Assembly: GCA_002007465.1 (NCBI GenBank) | Contig: LNAC01000102.1 | Location: 2,566,469 to 2,630,468, forward strand | DNA: 64,000 nt | Direction: 5' to 3' | From: Ailurus styani | Taxonomy: Eukaryota > Chordata > Mammalia > Carnivora > Ailuridae | Part shown: positions 52,815-64,000 of the stretch, one piece after another | Numbering within the stretch: the stretch's first letter is position 1 | How the letters are laid out: the number at the start of each line of letters is the position of its first letter | Notes under the pieces: generated by a model | The model's database searches: none | The model's input: the letters and a program-made list of their open reading frames with translations, nothing else | Told to the model about the DNA's origin: nothing | Position numbers and translations under genes: made by a program

Positions 52815-54770
52815 ACTCTAGTATTTATATAAAAGTTTCCATATTCCACCCAGGGCAGTTCTGGTTTATTTTTGTTATTTTAGTACATTATTGGTAAGAA
52901 CTCCTTCCAGTTTCAATAGTGATCAGGTTTATTCAATAATTCCAGTCAATAGAGTAATAAAATGAATCCTGTTGATTTTCATTGTCAACATGCTCAATTA
53001 GTTTGGGTGGACATGTAAAATGCCATATGGTCTCTAAAAATGTTTTCTATTAAGGTTGAAAGGTGGGTAATAATTTAAATTTATTTTCAGAACTGCAATA
53101 AGTTTTACTTTCTACACTTCTAACCCTCTACATGTCTGTATGAGTTCTAAGTATGAATTTAAAGTATTTTTCTCTGCATTTTGGGAGAATGTGTATGTAA
53201 TTAAAATGAAAAATTAAAATTTGATGAGAAAACTCTGTTCTCTGTTTTCTAACAAATGAAATATCAATGTGTTCTTAGATTATAAATGAGAGTTTTCAAC
53301 CAAGAAATGTAAATTGATTAGGAGTGATTTAGTGCAACTCACTGCATCTGTACTAATTACACAAAATAAGAAATCGTCTTTACCTCAGAAATATCAAAAT
53401 CTGCCATAATGTTAGTGAAGGCATTAGTAGGTAAAACCTCTGGCTTTTAATTCAATTGATCAAAGCCATTTAAAGGAATAAAAAAATGTGCAGTACCAGA
53501 GAGACACTTAAAAGTTCAAATGGTAGGAAGGAAGATGTTTGTGTGCAACAGGCACCTTGAAACTACAGTAATTAGCCTTGAGTTAATAGCTGAGCAAAAA
53601 CCTAAATGCTGAACCTGAGACAAAATTACTGCATCTGATATATGCAAAAGATATCATATTAATAAACAGGTTTTAAAAGGATTATTTCTCCAATATTTGC
53701 ATGAAGGGAAAATAGAAATCTTTATATTGCCATATTAGCACAGAGGTATAGAGCTCTTGATTTTCTTAAAGGTGCTCAAGAGAACATTCTTTGCAGAAGC
53801 TCTGAAGAGGATTTGGAAATAACTCCCAGAGATGAAGTTATACGCTCCTGGGATCCAACTGGACAACATACCCCCTAAATCCAGACGTGTTAAGTTAACG
53901 AGTCTGGGAACATTAAGTCTAATATGATTTTCAGTCCTGACTTTCTGTTCTTTCTTGCAGAAGGCAGTCTGAGAATAATCTACAAACCCTTCCCTTTCAT
54001 CATATTTATAAAGGTAACAGGCCATCCTGCTTATCTCTTAATCAGGCCAGGTGTGGGAATGGTAAGCTTTGTCTAATTTTCAGCTCTGGGCCCTAAAGGT
54101 TATTGATGACAAAAGGTTTTGATTTCTCTTACTCACTGTAGAACTATTTACTGTAAAATACCCCTATAATTGAAATTTAAAGAGATTTACTTTGGCCTTA
54201 AGAAGATAAAGTGTAGAGAAGTGATTTAATTTCACTCTGAAGTCTATTCTTTGACAGTGGTTTTCAGTTCTTTTAAAGGTCAGGGCAAAAGGTACAGAGC
54301 AAAAGAACAAGAGAAATGTAAGGTAGGTGTTAGAAACTTTTGGGTTTTAATTTGGAGATAGCTAGAATTTATTGGCCAGGTGTTTGTTCTTCTGAAGATA
54401 TTTATGGAAAGGGTACCAAATCATCATTTTCCTGGAAAGTTTGGAATGCTATCTTTGCTGGACCAGAGTAAACAGTGGTTAAGTAAGTAATGTTATTCTT
54501 TTGGAGTTGATTACGTGCAGTCTTTCTCGCTCTCTCATCTATCTATCACCTATCAATCACTTAAAGTACTTTATAACTATTAATGCATCTTATTAATCTA
54601 AATTTATTAAACCTGCCTAGCAATCAGTAAGAACTCCTTTGAGGAATCTAATTCCTCAAATGATATACTTGAAGCTTTATACTAGACTGAACATGTAAAC
54701 TGCTATTTGTATGAGATTGTGAATGAATGTACATGTATGTGTGTTTTGAAAGCATTGTATCAAGAAAATC
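52815..54770. other. Stretch without a supported gene
   Basis: Nearly 2 kb of AT-rich sequence free of recognisable recent transposons, unusual for this window. No exon with paired splice sites was found. Confidence 0.45.
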
Positions 54771-54783
54771 CTGTTTCCTTTAG

Positions 54784-55086
54784 GTGGTTGCAAAAGTTCT
54801 AACAAAAACCACAAAGTCCTCAGTTAAGCTGCTGAGGAGACTTGGAAAAGTCAGGGACTATAAGGAATCAGGAAGTAACTGTTTCAGATTTGAATCACTA
54901 ATATATATATCTAGTGACTCCCTCAGTGGGTCAGACTTGAATCTGAAAAGGGATAATGACTTGTTTTCAACAAGTTTGAATCTCTACTGTTTGGCAGAAA
55001 CCAATAAAAGATCTCATTCCATTATAAGATACTTAATGGGTCCATTAAAAACCTCAGCTCCCTCGATGCCTGTCTCTGACAAATAA
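54784..55086 (+). other. 100-codon open frame behind an acceptor-like site
   Basis: The tract 'aatcctgtttcctttag' ends at 54783, and the next base opens a frame that runs 100 codons to TAA. The peptide starts VVAKVLTKTTKSSVKLLRRL and is serine/lysine rich with no recognised domain or hydrophobic core. No poly(A) signal close behind and no upstream partner exon were found. It could be a terminal exon of an unannotated transcript, but chance is more likely. Confidence 0.2.
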
Positions 55087-55089
55087 TCT

Positions 55090-56170
55090 GTCCAAGAATT
55101 AAAAGTAGGCAAATTTATTTAGTTTTGACTATTGAATCCAATTTTTAATTTTCAACTTCATTGCTGGCATTTTATCTTCATCCATAAGTACAAAAACATT
55201 TCATACCTTTCATTATCAAATTCAGTTTAGTTACTCTGTTAAAATATCAGCAATAGGCTAGCTACTGGGGCCAAGTAATCATTAAGATACTTAGCTACCG
55301 GACTTTGTCAGAAAAAAAGAATTTTTCTGTTTTGTTTTATTTCAAGTAGCCTTGGCAAAATCTAATTTCATAGCCAATGAATAATGTTATTGAAAAGAAA
55401 ATTCTAAAACTTACTACCTATACCCTTAATGAAGAATTTAAAATGTCTTAATAAAATTGATGTTTCGTACAATATTATCCAATACTTTTGAAAGATGTTG
55501 GCATCTTCTTAATAGTGACTTCATGTTTATTCAATACTCAGGGATTGAACACATTTTAGCAATAACTTTTATGTGAATCTAAGCCTTTTATCTTCTGATA
55601 TTGCTCTACTTTTGTGAAGTTATTTGATAATTTTTGAAAAGTTGCTCAAATATTTATCAGTGTATTGCTGTAATCCATGTACATATATATGATACTTATA
55701 CAGACACATATACATGCATATGTACATAAACACATGTTCATATCAAACATGTTCCAGGATTTTTCAAATAAATAGGTAAAACCCTTTGTTGTACTTGTCT
55801 GCATGAACATATTATGGAAAAAATAAGCAAAATGGAGAGTTACATTGAATATCTGGAACTGTAAAAATTTTCACATAATCTAATCAAGAAAATGAGATGC
55901 AGATTTTTGGAATCTCCCCTGAGCTGTAATATCAATGATATTGATTAACTTTTCATAGCCACCTGCTCATCTTATGTGGCTGTTGCAATACCAACAGTGC
56001 ACTCTTTAATAGCTGCCCCCATCCCATAGTGCTTCCTTCTTACTTTGTGTGTGGTTTCTTACTTGAATGATGCTCTATGGATTTTGGAACAATTTCAGAT
56101 CCTCTGAGGAATCCAGCACCCTATGGAACATGGTCAATGTTGGCCTAGGTGAAACTTCAAAGCCTTTTTC
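55090..56170. other. Stretch without a supported gene
   Basis: No repeat or exon recognised; brief 'acatatatatgatac...acacatatacatgcatatgtacataaacacatg' text at 55680-55735 is alternating purine-pyrimidine. Confidence 0.45.
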
Positions 56171-56184
56171 TTTTAAAAGTACTA

Positions 56185-56379
56185 GGTGCCTGGGTGGCTC
56201 AAGTCATTATCCCAGGGTCCCATGATCGAGCCCCATATCCCTGCTCAATGGGCAGCCTCCTTCGCCCTCTCCACCATTTATGCTCTCTTGCATGTACTCT
56301 CTCTCTCAAATAAGTAAGTAAAATCTTAAAGAGAGAGAGAGAGAGAGAGAGAGAACCCAATATCATTAAATAAATAAAT
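56185..56379 (+). mobile_element. CAN-SINE with 5' deletion and (AG)n tail
   Basis: GGTGCCTGGGTGGCTCAAGTCATTATCCCAGGGTCCC: most of the B-box side (TTAAGCGTCTGCCTTCGGCTCAGG) is deleted. The tail runs AAATAAGTAAGTAAAATC, (AG)n at about 56330-56354, then (AAAT)n. The TSD AAAAGT(A/G)CTAG lies at about 56176-56186 and 56380-56390. Confidence 0.9.
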
Positions 56380-56394
56380 AAAAGTGCTAGGTCA

Positions 56395-57505
56395 TGTATG
56401 TATCTCCATCTACAATGACATGTTTCTATTCAATCTGTAGTTGAAATGTGTTATTAATCCCTACATTGTTAAAATGCATGAAGTCAGTCCATAGCAGGGA
56501 GATGATATTTTGAGAGAAATAATGGAAATCCTCACCTGGGGACTGGCAAAGTTAGGTAGGACAGAAATTCTACCATTATAATCTTTCTAAGGTCCCCAAA
56601 GTCAGTGTGGCCTTAGACTTTCCACAGGGAACCATTATCCTGCAGCTATATTATAAGATCTCTGCTGAAGTAAAGCTCTACTCTGCTTATTTTCACACTA
56701 AGACAGGAGCAATAAAGAAAAGAATAATCTTTTATCCCAAGGGCAGGAGGAGCCTATTGATTACAATAGATAAATTGTTAGCAGGCTTTTGTATGATTTG
56801 ATTTGCTACATCTGTATCAAATGTTTAAAAAATTACAAGGAGATATACTGTAAATGCACTTGCTCTGAAAACCGAGAAAATAAAACAACAAAAATAATCT
56901 TTCGCCATAAATGCGGACGATTTCTTGAGGTTTTATTTGTCTTAGATTTATGTATGTAATTCAAATCCATAGAATTTACCACCAGTTGGTTTTCACCACA
57001 GGCTTCTGTTTGACAGAAGCATGATCAATCCGTGCTTTTCTACAGAGTGTTACAGTTTCTAATTTTCCATTATCTAAACTGTGATTACCCAACATGATCA
57101 ATTATTCTTAGGTGAAAAAAAAGTCTCCATTCCAAAATGAAAGAGAAGTTAAATTTACCCTATGAAAGCAAAAGAGGGGAAAAAAAGTGTTGATGGATTT
57201 GGTCCTTTAAATTGAATTACTGACAGAAATAAAAATTGGAAAAAATATACATGCTATTCCCTCTGCCGAGAATCACTTTTTTAGATACCACCCTTGGATG
57301 GCAAAATCTGACCAAAATATAAGATGCAGATTAAAGATAAGTTCCTCTCTGAAATTTTCCTGACATTTACTAGTTGAAGCTAAGCACTTTTCCTTCTCGC
57401 TCATGAATCTAGATCGGGCTCAAATGGAGCTCAGGCATAGCTGATAGTAAGTATATGGGAAACTCTTAGGTGTGGACAGAAAGAGCAAGTTTGCTTAGGC
57501 ATTTT
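56395..57505. other. Stretch without a supported gene
   Basis: No exon. A perfect 8-bp inverted repeat with a 3-bp loop (GCTTCTGT-TTG-ACAGAAGC) sits at 57002-57020; no RNA gene is implied. Confidence 0.45.
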
Positions 57506-57510
57506 AGGCA

Positions 57511-57932
57511 GTTTATTGATTTCCTAGTTCTGCCTTAGCAAAGTACTACAAACTGGGGTATTTAGAACAACAGAAATGTATTCTGTCACAGTTCCGGAGG
57601 AACTCAAAGTCAAGGTGTCAGGAAAGCCATGCTCTCTCTTGGTATCCCTTGGCTTGCAGCTCACCATTTCCATCTCTGCTTCTGGCTGTTGTCATGTCCC
57701 ACTCTCCTTTGTGTCTGTCTCTTCACCTAGAGATCTCTTCCTGTGTCTTCACATCGTCTCTTTGGAGGACACCAGTTATCTTTGATTAAAGGTTCATCCT
57801 GTTCCAGTATGATCTCATCTTAACTAATAACTTCTGCAAAAACCTTATTTCTAAGTAAGGTCACATTCTAAAGTACCAGGTGTTAGGACTTCAACATGTC
57901 CTTTTGGAGGACTTAATTCAACTCCTAATACA
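57511..57932 (-). mobile_element. MLT1-like LTR (MaLR)
   Basis: Antisense MaLR LTR: 'ttgatttcctagttctgccttagcaaagtactacaaactggggtatttagaacaacagaaatgtattctgtcacagttccgg', 'cttggcttgcagctcacc', 'ctctcctttgtgtctgtctcttcac', 'aaggtcacattctaaagtaccaggtgttaggacttcaacatgtcc', 'caactcctaatac'. The same class as the copy at 18.3-19.3 kb, in the same orientation. Confidence 0.85.
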
Positions 57933-58088
57933 CAGAAAGGAAAGGGTATATCTAGTTGGGGAGTCTGGCTCAAAACCTGCATGGGGAGGATAGCCTGTCC
58001 TCAGTCTTGGATGCTGGCTTCTTGGCTTAGCACTTGGATTTGCGTCTGAGCTCTGTGAGGAGAGGGCAAACAAAGATGGCTGGAGTTT

Positions 58089-58296
58089 GGAGGCACCTGG
58101 ATTGCTCAATTGGTTAAGTGTCTGCCTTTGGCTTAGGTCATGATCCCAGGGTTCTGGGATTGAGCCCCGAGTCAAGCTCCCTGCTCAGCAGGGGAGTCTG
58201 CTTCTCCCTCTCCCTCTACCCCTGCTCCTGTGCTCTTTCTCTCTCTCACTCACTCAGTCTCTCAAATAAATAAATAAAATCTTAAAAAAGAAAAAA
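58089..58296 (+). mobile_element. CAN-SINE with TSD
   Basis: GGAGGCACCTGGATTGCTCAATTGGTTAAGTGTCTGCC, with CACTCACTCAGTCTCTC in the tail domain. The TSD AAAGATGGCT(G/A)GA(G/A)TT lies at about 58073-58087 and 58297-58311. Flank divergence suggests an older insertion. Confidence 0.93.
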
Positions 58297-58314
58297 AAGA
58301 TGGCTAGAATTCTC

Positions 58315-60530
58315 AGGACATACTGATCAGATGATGTGAGAAACTATCTAAGGCTAGAGAAAGAACCACCAGGAAAGATTATAGATAATGTTGCACTACA
58401 AAGAATGTGAAAGGTCGACCTTCAGGCAGAAGGAAAATAATGCATAGAAATACAGATCTGCACAAAGGCATAAAAATGCTGTGGAAATGGTAACTACATG
58501 GGTAAATATATAAGACTTTCAAATTATTGTTTAAATCTCTCTAAAAAATAATTTACTTTATCACAAGTAATAACAACGTGTGATGTTTTTTGCTAAGAAA
58601 GCATTCATGAAAAACCCTTGGCTTTTGAAGTGGTCAGCCCTGAGTGACTGGAGAACTTACAGATACTGAAAAGCAGGTGACACTTCACCTAAGGGGTATC
58701 AGTGGAATGCTCAGCTGCACATTCTGGTGGCAGGTTGTCTTTATACTAAATGGGGGCTAATAACTTGCCAAAAGTTTGCACCTTACAGAAGAGAATTGCA
58801 GCACCTGTCAAAGGCTTCTGATTCTTTTCCTTCAACCTTGAAACATGCCCTTAGAGCACTTTTAAACTCCTTTCCTGGGTAGCTTTGGAAAATTGAGAAT
58901 ACTTCACTAATGTGAAGTAGCTTTTAGCTGTTCTCCCATGAGAGATCTTGTGGAAAGATGTTGGGGAAGAACATTTTCTAAGTGCCCTAGAGGATGATGA
59001 ACTCGGTGACAAGCCTTATGAACCTTTATCCAAATAAATACAAATTGGATAAAGCTATACAGTCTCATAAAAGAAGAGTTGAGAAATCAGGAAGATTGAA
59101 TTCAAATCTATTTGAATTCTGGCAACTGACATAAACATGATGCCAAGTTTTTCAGGCAAACAGATATTTATTTTATGAAATCAGTAACTTAAAAACTTCA
59201 CCAAAGAAAAGGGTGGGGGGAGGAAGGAGGAGAAAGACGAAATCAAAATAAAATCATCAAACACTTAGAATTCTGTTAGAGTTTTATATTAGAAATCCCA
59301 GTAGCATTGCTTTAGTCACATGCTCAATTTATGATATAGACTTTCAATTAGAAACTTTTCTACTATGAGGAATCAAATCATCTTTATTTCTTCTTGTCTT
59401 TATTGTCTTATTTCTTGATTCTGCAGGGAGCACAGATGACAATTATGTAACAGTCCTAAGCCAAGAATGTCAGTCGGTTTTGCAAATATTCAATATTTAT
59501 CTCTGAGATTCATTCTGAAGGTTATCAATGTCTAGACTTAAGATCGTTCAAGTTTTCCTGTACTGTATATACTGTAGTGGGAGTATGGCAGATAAGTGGG
59601 CAGATAAGCAAGAGTCATGGCAGAAGAGCATTTAAATACTTAACTCTGTGAGCCCACAGTTCACTCTTTGGCGTTGGGATCAAGGCACCAATTGAACTCA
59701 GGGTGAAAGAATAAGCATTTTGCATCTATCTGGAGCATCACTTTTACTCAAAATCTGGTAGGATACAGTGTTAAGGGTAAAAAAGTTTAAAAGTTTAACA
59801 TTATAGCAAATAGTGTTATGTTATAGAGTATGTTATTTATGGTAAAATGTGGGTTTAAGGACAGTGGAATCTGGAAGCATATTATAAAGAGCTACTGTGG
59901 TGATTGTTTATTCTGCTTTTTACAGTACTTGAAGGGGGGTGATTTGGATGTCTGTTGTAGCTAACAGGGACTGCATTGAAGAGAAAGGGACTAAATATTT
60001 TCCTTTATTATGAACTAAGTATAATACTCTCTTGTCCTACCTTGCTTTCAAGAAAATTGTCAGGCCTAGAGAAAGGAACAAAGGAAAGTGTTGGGTATTG
60101 AAATTAGGACCTCACAGATGTGAAGCACATGGCCTTCCACTAAGTTATGTTTCTTTAGTTTGAGAGGTCTGCAGCAGTAGCACCTCGTAAGCCATGAAGA
60201 GGAACTCCTTAACTGCAAGGAGGAGAGGAGGTGGCGGTGGATGAGAAGAAGGAGGAGGAAAGGGCAATAAGAGTGATAAAAGCAGAAGCAGCTCATTCTA
60301 TTTTCCTTGAAGTCCAGTTTCCTACAGGCCACAAACTTCCATAGCTTAATGCTTCGCATCAAGTTTGGTAATTTTTTCTCCAAATTACATTATTTGCAAA
60401 CTCTTATTCAACTTTCAGCTCAGGTATTTTTTCTTCTAATGAAGCATTTTCTGTCCTGCTTTTTTCCTCAGGCACAGTAAGGTGAGACCCTCTTTCTATT
60501 CTTGGATATAATATATTCATTATGATATCA
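58315..60530. other. Stretch without a supported gene
   Basis: About 2.2 kb with no recognisable recent transposon. Contains G-rich 'gggtggggggaggaaggagg' (59210-59231) and GGAGGA-rich text at 60222-60262. An acceptor-like 'tttattgtcttatttcttgattctgcag' ends at about 59426 without a following long frame. Confidence 0.45.
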
Positions 60531-60534
60531 AGTG

Positions 60535-62215
60535 ATCTTATTTTTATAACTACTTTATTATACAGATATAATTTGTGTACATTAAAATGCACAGATTTTA
60601 TACACCTGCTCAACCACCATTTCTATCATGGCATGTCTATTGTTCTAAAAAATTCTCTTTTTCCCTCTTCTTATACACCTGGAGGGAAATACTTTTCAAT
60701 TTCTGACATTATACTATGATTTTTCTTGTTCTAAAACTTTAAACAAAAGGAATAATAAAACATGCAAGCCTTTATGCTTGTTTTTTTGGGTGTTTTTAAA
60801 ATTCTTACCTATTATGTTTATCAGTAATTCATTCCTTTTTTATTACTTAGAAATGTTTTATTGAATAAATTCACCACACTTTGTTTTTCCATTCCCCTCT
60901 CATTAGTGCTTGAGTTGCCTTTTCCTTTTTTGGATACTATGTATAATGCTGCTATGAACATTCTTGCACAGGACTTTTTGTGGGTTCATATCTTCACTGG
61001 TATGAAGTAACTGCTGTCAAAGGGCAGGTGTATGTTGTAAATTAATTGATCATATTTGTGTGATCTTTATTTCTGAGATCTTGCTTCTGTACCATTGATT
61101 AGCCTAAATGCTAAAACCACACTATTTTGATTATAATAGCTTTGTAGTACAGTTTGAAATCTGGAATCATAATGCCTCTAGCTTTGGCCAGATTTCTTTG
61201 ACTATTCAGGGTCTTTTGTGTTTCCATACAAATTTTAGGATTATTTGTTCTACTTCTGTGAAAAATGCAAGAGGAATTTTCTTAGGAATCATATTGAATC
61301 CATAGATTGATTTGAGTAGTACAAACATTTTAACAGTAATAAATCTTCTAATTCATTAAAGAAGATTTTTCTTAAAGATTTATTTATTTATTTATTTGAC
61401 AGAGAAAGACACAGCGAGACAGGGAACACAAGCAGGGGGTGGTGGGAGAGGGAGAGAAGCAGGCTTCCCACGGAGCAGGAAGCCCAATGTGGGGCTCAGT
61501 CCCAGGACCCTGGAATCATGACCTGAGCCAAAGGTAGATGCTTACTGACTGAGCCACCCAGGGACCCCCCACTGAAGAAGATTCTTTCCATTTATTCGTA
61601 TCTTCGATTTCATCAGGGGCTTTCTTATTTTTTCAATGTATTGGTCTTTCACCTCTTAGATTGAATTTATTCCTAGGTATTTTAATCTTTTTGATGAAAC
61701 TTTAAATGAAACTGTAAATTATTTTCTTAATGTCTCTTTTTGGTAGTTTATTAGTATATAGATACTCAACAGATTTTTTATATTGACTTTATATCCTACA
61801 ACTTTACTGAATTCACTTATGAGCTCTAACAGATTTTTTGTGGAGTCTTTAGGACTTTTTGTATATATTATCATGTCATCTACAGACAGTGACAGTTTTA
61901 CTTCTTCCTTTCTAATTTATTTCTTTTTCCTGCCCAATTGCTCTGGCTGGTCTTCTAATACTATGTTGAATAAAAATAGCAATACCAAGCATCTTTTTCT
62001 TGTTCTTGATCTCAGAGGAAAAGTTTTCAGTTTTTTCCATTGAGTATGATTTTAGCTTTGGGTTTGTCATATATGGCTTTTATTATATTGAGGTACATTC
62101 CCTCTCTACCCACTTTGTTGAGAGTTTCTATGATAAATAGATGTTGAATTTTGTCAAATGCCTTTTCTGCATCCATTGAAATGGTAGATTTTCTCTATTT
62201 TTTATTGATTTCCAC
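60535..62215 (-). mobile_element. LINE-1 fragments (old), with a CAN-SINE inside
   Basis: Antisense L1 words: 'tacagatataatttgtgtacattaaaatgcacag', 'tactatgtataatgctgctatgaacattcttgcacaggac', 'attttgattataatagctttgtagtacagtttgaaatctgg', 'cctaggtattttaatctttttgatg', 'aggtacattccctctctacccactttgttgagagtttctatgataaatagatgttgaattttgtcaaatgcc'. The junction near 61010 joins non-contiguous L1 parts, so internal deletion or two elements. No intact frame. Confidence 0.87.
61372..61570 (-). mobile_element. CAN-SINE in L1, TSD
   Basis: Reverse-complement copy of the 'ACACAGCGAGACAGGGAACACAAGCAG' subtype, ending GAGCCACCCAGGGACCCC. The left-flank word GAAGATTTTT (about 61361) and right-flank GAAGATTCTTT (about 61577) give the approximate TSD. 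Confidence 0.93.
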
Positions 62216-63700
62216 TCTAACCTTCATTATTTCCATTCTTCTGCTTGCTTTGTATTTGGTTTTCTCATCTTTCTCTGACATGAATTGACTCTTTTTTTTA
62301 AGCATTTACATTCTAAATCTTTTTCTATTCTTCTACTTCCAACTTTTGCATGCCTTGATATTTATAGTGGACTTAAGTAGGCAGCCTGTAATTGCATGTT
62401 CCTCTTACAATCTATAAATTCTGTTTTTCAGTTGAAGGATTTATAATGTTTATAGTTAATTTGATCACTAATATGTATGGGAAGGCAGAAATCTGATATG
62501 TCAGTATTTTCTTTTCTCATCTCTCCTTTGATTCCTGTTTCTCTTTTATAGTCTTCTTTCAGATTGTTTGAATATTTTCGTGATTCCATTTTATCTCTTT
62601 TGGTTGATTTATTAATTTTTTTGAGGTTGCTTTAGGGTTCATAGCAAACACCTTTCACTTAACATCATCTTCCTTCAAGTAAAATTATACCTTCTCACTG
62701 AAAATATAAAAAAATTAAGACAATATACATCTCTACTAAACTTCTCGTCTGTGTTCTATTCTTCTCATGTATTTTACTTCTGCATATGTTCTAAACTCCA
62801 CAACACATTGTTATTATGTGTGCTTAAAAGAGATGTAAATAATAAGAAAAAATATTTTTACATACACAAACATGTTTGCTCTGTTTAAGGCTCTTCATTC
62901 CTCTCTGTATGTCCAATTACCTATCTGGTATCTTTTTCTGTTACTCTGTTTGGTTGATTTCTTTGAGCTATTTTCAAATCCACAAGTGGTTTGTTTTGTT
63001 TTGTTTGTTTGTTTTGCCCAATATATAGCTAATTCAATTCTATTCAGTTACATATTATATTTTTATTTCTAGGCTTACCAAATTTTATTACAGTTTCATT
63101 CTTCCAGAAATCCCCAAATCTTCTCCCATTAAGTCCATATTTTCTTGTTGATTTTAATATATTTATTATAGGTATTCAAAAGTACTTTTCTGCTAAATCC
63201 ATCATCAGAATTGTCAATGAATCTGTTTTCATTGACAGAGTTGTCTCCTAACTAGACATTATGGATTATGTGGTATAAAGTTATGATAATTATTTAATTT
63301 TTTTCCTAACACATTATTATATTTCTATGGATTAAGTTTTCAGAGGCTTGGTTTTGGCTTTTTTAGTAGGATTTATTTCAGTTTTTATGTTTGGGTTTAT
63401 GGAAAATCTCTTAGTTCTAGAATATATTTTTACTCCCAAGGCAATGCTTTTCTGGGGTTTCAATGAAAAATATGAGATATTTACTGTATCCCTCTAATGT
63501 GTGAAATTTGAACTCTAAATTTTGTCTCCTCTGCCAGGGGCAGCAGGTACTGAGATCTCTGCCAACCTCTTGCAGGCTTCCAGTCACTGTTTTCTTCTTG
63601 GGCTCCATTTAGATTCCTTCTCACATGCATAGTTCAAGAATCAGGCAAGGATTTAAGAAAATTTATGTGCAGATTTTGGGCTCTCCTGTCTGTAGATCCT
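62216..63700 (-). mobile_element. Probable older LINE-1-related sequence
   Basis: T-rich antisense-style L1 text continues: 'ttgtcaaatgccttttctgcatccattgaaatggtag' leads into 'gatttataatgtttatagttaatttgatcactaatatgtatggg' and 'tttttttgaggttgctttagggttcatagc', phrases seen in older L1M/HAL1-type elements. Assignment beyond 63100 is weak. Confidence 0.5.
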
Positions 63701-64000
63701 CCTTTCTGAGTTTTTTCCCTAGAATGTCCAGCTCCTCTAGCAGCTCAAAACTTCAACTGTGTCTCTTCACACAGCTGCAGATGTCTGCTTATGTTTAATT
63801 GTCTCACATTGTATGGACTAAGGAGAATCCTTGGGGATAAATAATACAAATCTAGCTTGAACACAGCATGATTCCCTTCTTTCAAGCGTGGACTTCCCTC
63901 AAAATTTTTTTTTTTGTCTTTAATTATTTCCACTGTCATCCACAGTTTCTTTTCTGTCTTCTCAATAGTTAGTATTTGGTACAGGCAGGAGGATTCATCC

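Noticed and set aside
57002..57020. Perfect short hairpin (possible microRNA stem)
   Set aside because: An 8-bp stem with a 3-base loop is far too short for a pre-miRNA and the flanks do not extend it.

Overview
This window reads as nuclear DNA of a carnivoran mammal. The main evidence is about 31 dispersed tRNA-derived CAN-SINE copies. On the + strand they begin with a GGGGCGCCTGGGTGGCTCAG-type head, carry a TC-rich middle and end in (AATAA)n / AAAATCTTT plus poly(A); most sit between clear target-site duplications (TSDs). The subtype with the CTACTTGTGATCTC middle suggests an arctoid caniform, perhaps mustelid- or pinniped-like. That last step is inference. The sequence is AT-rich and gene-poor, and I see no prokaryotic genes, CRISPR array or operon.

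The only convincing protein-coding signal is at the left, on the + strand: the last two coding exons of a gene I do not recognise. An 81-nt internal exon (5918-5998) has good splice sites and joins in phase 0 to a terminal exon (8428-8586) that ends in TGA, followed closely by an ATTAAA poly(A) signal. A less certain upstream exon may lie at about 3583-3716. Everything to the right of about 8.7 kb looks intergenic.

The rest is layered transposon history. There are LINE-1 fragments on the minus strand at 11.5-14.4 kb, 33.7-34.0 kb, 47.0-50.0 kb and 60.5-63.7 kb, and on the plus strand at 24.5-25.9 kb and 46.0-47.0 kb. An L2 (29.3-30.6 kb) is split by another repeat. There are MIRs, a MER5A-type hAT element (23.67-23.88 kb), a Tigger-type DNA transposon (50.5-51.0 kb), MLT1-like LTRs at 18.3-19.3, 46.1-46.5 and 57.5-57.9 kb, and likely endogenous retroviral solo LTRs at 14.4-14.8 and 18.3-18.9 kb. 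One U6 snRNA pseudogene lies at about 39.0 kb on the minus strand. CAN-SINEs of both orientations are inserted throughout, often into older repeats.

Two single N characters (2927 and 25984) mark assembly joins. The first lies exactly between two nearly identical 200-bp copies, which looks like an assembly duplication. I found no new biological system; the best leads are the unidentified gene end, the duplicated join, and a few unusual repeat arrangements.
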